A DNA stretch of 6,914 bases, taken from the NCBI GenBank assembly GCA_002733385.1, contig NVVO01000013.1:26412-33325 (forward strand). The letters are read 5' to 3'. Source of the stretch: Robiginitomaculum sp. (GTDB lineage Bacteria > Pseudomonadota > Alphaproteobacteria > Caulobacterales > Maricaulaceae). Shown here in pieces: positions 6,558-6,914 of the stretch (its first letter is position 1; each line of letters starts with the position of its first letter). A program made the position numbers and the translations under genes. Below the pieces are notes generated by a model. It worked only from the letters and a program-made list of their open reading frames with translations. It was not told where the DNA came from and did not search any database.

Positions 6558-6914
6558 ATGTACGAACGCAGAACCAGAGATGTGGTCGTCAGGGTAGAGC
6601 CGGAATTTTTAGCCGAGCAATCCTCCCCGGCTGATGATCGTTTCATTTGGGCCTATACGGTCGAGATTGAAAACCAGACCGGTGAAGACATGCAGGTGGT
6701 TGAGCGGTTCTGGCAAATCACCGACCGCAATGGCCAGGTACAAGAAGTGCGCGGCGAGGGTGTTGTCGGCGAAAAGCCCAATCTCAAACCCGGCGAAATA
6801 TTCCGCTATACCTCCGGTGCGCCGCTTACGGCCCCATCCGGTGTTATGCTCGGTACCTACCAAATGAAAACGGCGGACGGCGAATGTTTCGACGTGGAAA
6901 TCCCGGCCTTTTCT
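6558..6914 (+). CDS. apaG: ApaG protein (DUF525), 3' end cut by window edge
   Basis: An open frame of 119 codons runs from the ATG at 6558 to the last base with no stop. The family is usually about 125-130 aa, so only roughly ten residues are missing. It is a compact beta-sandwich (fibronectin III-like) protein. Visible signatures are FIWAYTVEIENQTGE (29-43), RFWQITDRNG (50-59), the GEGVVGEKP glycine motif with Gly66, Gly68 and Gly71, LKPGEIFRYTSG (76-87), the GVMLGTYQM segment (95-103) and the terminal IPAFS. ApaG is known from the E. coli apaGH operon and is linked there to Co2+/Mg2+ resistance in annotations; its molecular role is still uncertain. No apaH is visible here. It diverges from dcd. 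Identification is from strong motif conservation. Confidence 0.95.
   Translation, partial: MYERRTRDVVVRVEPEFLAEQSSPADDRFIWAYTVEIENQTGEDMQVVERFWQITDRNGQVQEVRGEGVVGEKPNLKPGEIFRYTSGAPLTAPSGVMLGTYQMKTADGECFDVEIPAFS

Noticed and set aside
6458..6863. Two minus-strand open frames opposite and upstream of apaG
   Set aside because: One is entirely antisense to apaG, the other crosses its start; neither has coding character, and the plus-strand ApaG motifs explain the region.

Overview
The window looks like a piece of an alphaproteobacterial chromosome with moderate GC. Two things suggest this. The dCTP deaminase-like protein is the long, two-halved form (about 356 aa) rather than the roughly 190-aa E. 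coli form, and it sits divergently from apaG, a pairing I associate with alphaproteobacteria. The secreted S9 peptidases also start with a 'VEHYxRLPAxxxAAxSPDG' region like those I know from Caulobacterales/Hyphomonadaceae-type genomes. The family-level placement is only an inference.

Layout, right to left, because almost everything is on the minus strand. At the far right, apaG (plus strand, cut by the window edge) diverges from the dCTP deaminase-like gene across a 193-base shared upstream region. Downstream of the deaminase gene, on the same strand, is a TraB/GumN-family lipoprotein gene (stop near 4260). After a further leader of about 135 bases come two tandem, full-length, secreted S9 (prolyl oligopeptidase-type) serine peptidases. 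They are separated by only 15 bases, and the ribosome binding site of the second lies at the stop codon of the first. Twelve bases further on, a third signal-peptide-bearing reading frame begins and runs off the left edge. Its signal peptide and junction resemble those of the S9 gene just before it, so it is probably a third tandem copy.

How they may work together. The left two thirds of the window encode envelope or periplasmic proteins: a lipid-anchored TraB/GumN protein and two or three exported serine peptidases with intact Ser-Asp-His triads. An array for peptide scavenging or envelope proteolysis is the simplest reading, but no substrate can be read from the sequence. The right third is cytosolic housekeeping: dCTP deamination for dUMP/dTMP supply, and ApaG. 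I see no tRNA, rRNA, insertion sequence, CRISPR array or phage-like gene, and no gene-free stretch longer than 300 bases.
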